Shown here one piece after another: positions 63,878-64,000 of a stretch of DNA of 64,000 bases. Every line of letters begins with the position of its first letter. Position 1 is the stretch's first letter. The translations under genes were made by a program, and so were the position numbers. The notes under the pieces were generated by a model. That model was given only the letters and a program-made list of their open reading frames with translations. It ran no database searches and was not told the origin of the DNA. Origin of the DNA: Vibrio splendidus (GTDB lineage: Bacteria > Pseudomonadota > Gammaproteobacteria > Enterobacterales > Vibrionaceae); contig NZ_AP025508.1 of assembly GCF_024347615.1 (NCBI RefSeq), forward strand, positions 2,294,001-2,358,000, read 5' to 3'.

Positions 63878-64000
63878 ATGTTCACAATAGAAGGCGTTTG
63901 TGATTGGTGCAAAAAGCCAAGCCTAGTTAAAAAGCACGACTACCTAGATGGTAAGTGTCATCATGCATGTAAAGAGTGCAATGATATTGCAACCATTGAT
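63878..64000 (+). CDS. Cysteine-rich small protein, N-terminal part (runs off the right edge)
   Basis: 41 codons are visible, beginning MFTIEGVCDWCKKPSLVKKHDYLDGKCHHACKECNDIATID, with an excellent GAGGAGAG ribosome binding site. Cys8, Cys11 (CDWC) and later cysteines and histidines (CHHACKEC) suggest a zinc-ribbon-like fold. Not recognised; the rest is outside the window. Confidence 0.7.
   Translation, partial: MFTIEGVCDWCKKPSLVKKHDYLDGKCHHACKECNDIATID

Overview
The window looks like chromosomal DNA of a marine Vibrio, most likely of the splendidus clade. This is inferred from the alginate-monomer genes with tandem PL17 lyases, the Vibrio-type thrS-infC-rpmI-rplT and hut operons, Vibrio-type DUF3334, DUF3581 and DUF3187 proteins, moderate GC content and terminators of the AAAGCCC...GGGCTTT type. 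No tRNA, rRNA, insertion sequence, prophage or CRISPR array was seen.

Region 1 (1-7765) is an alginate catabolism module. Two PL17 oligoalginate lyases point left; the leftmost runs off the window. A kdgF-kdgK-eda operon points right and takes the unsaturated monomer towards pyruvate and glyceraldehyde-3-phosphate. A sodium-solute symporter follows after an 810 bp gene-free stretch. All three promoter regions carry a shared palindrome, ATTGTAnTACAAT, of the FadR/GntR operator type, together with CRP-like boxes. This suggests one regulon whose regulator lies outside the window.

Region 2 (7949-31663) holds a periplasmic cyclohexadienyl-dehydratase-like protein and then, convergent with it, one 22.8 kb gene for a LapA-type RTX adhesin of about 7,600 residues. 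It has an N-terminal retention module with a TAAG protease site, about 15 units of about 273 residues grouped in a higher-order period of three, many divergent cadherin/VCBS-like domains, and a C-terminal RTX secretion signal. No type I secretion genes or lapD/lapG are nearby.

Region 3 (32255-42970) contains the arginine-to-putrescine genes speA-speB, a SAM methyltransferase, an aldehyde dehydrogenase with its own TetR regulator, an ABC-F ATPase behind a structured leader, a leucine-rich-repeat protein kinase, a hypothetical protein and YqfB (N4-acetylcytidine amidohydrolase).

Region 4 (43145-48615) is the translation operon thrS-infC-rpmI-rplT on the minus strand, with an ATT start for infC, followed by an outer-membrane DUF3187 protein and a Spo0M-like protein. 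Region 5 (48772-55271) is a complete histidine utilisation operon, hutC-hutI-hutG-hutU-hutH, with two HutC-like operators.

Region 6 (55412-64000) holds a DUF3581 protein with a MaoC-like motif, a small membrane methyltransferase, the YdiJ-type FAD/Fe-S dehydrogenase, a DUF3334 protein with a CheC/CheX phosphatase motif, a DUF2786 protein, an OmpA-like lipoprotein, a Sel1-repeat protein with a C-terminal J-domain, and the start of a cysteine-rich small protein. Short tandem repeats of 6-8 bp recur in the intergenic regions across the window.
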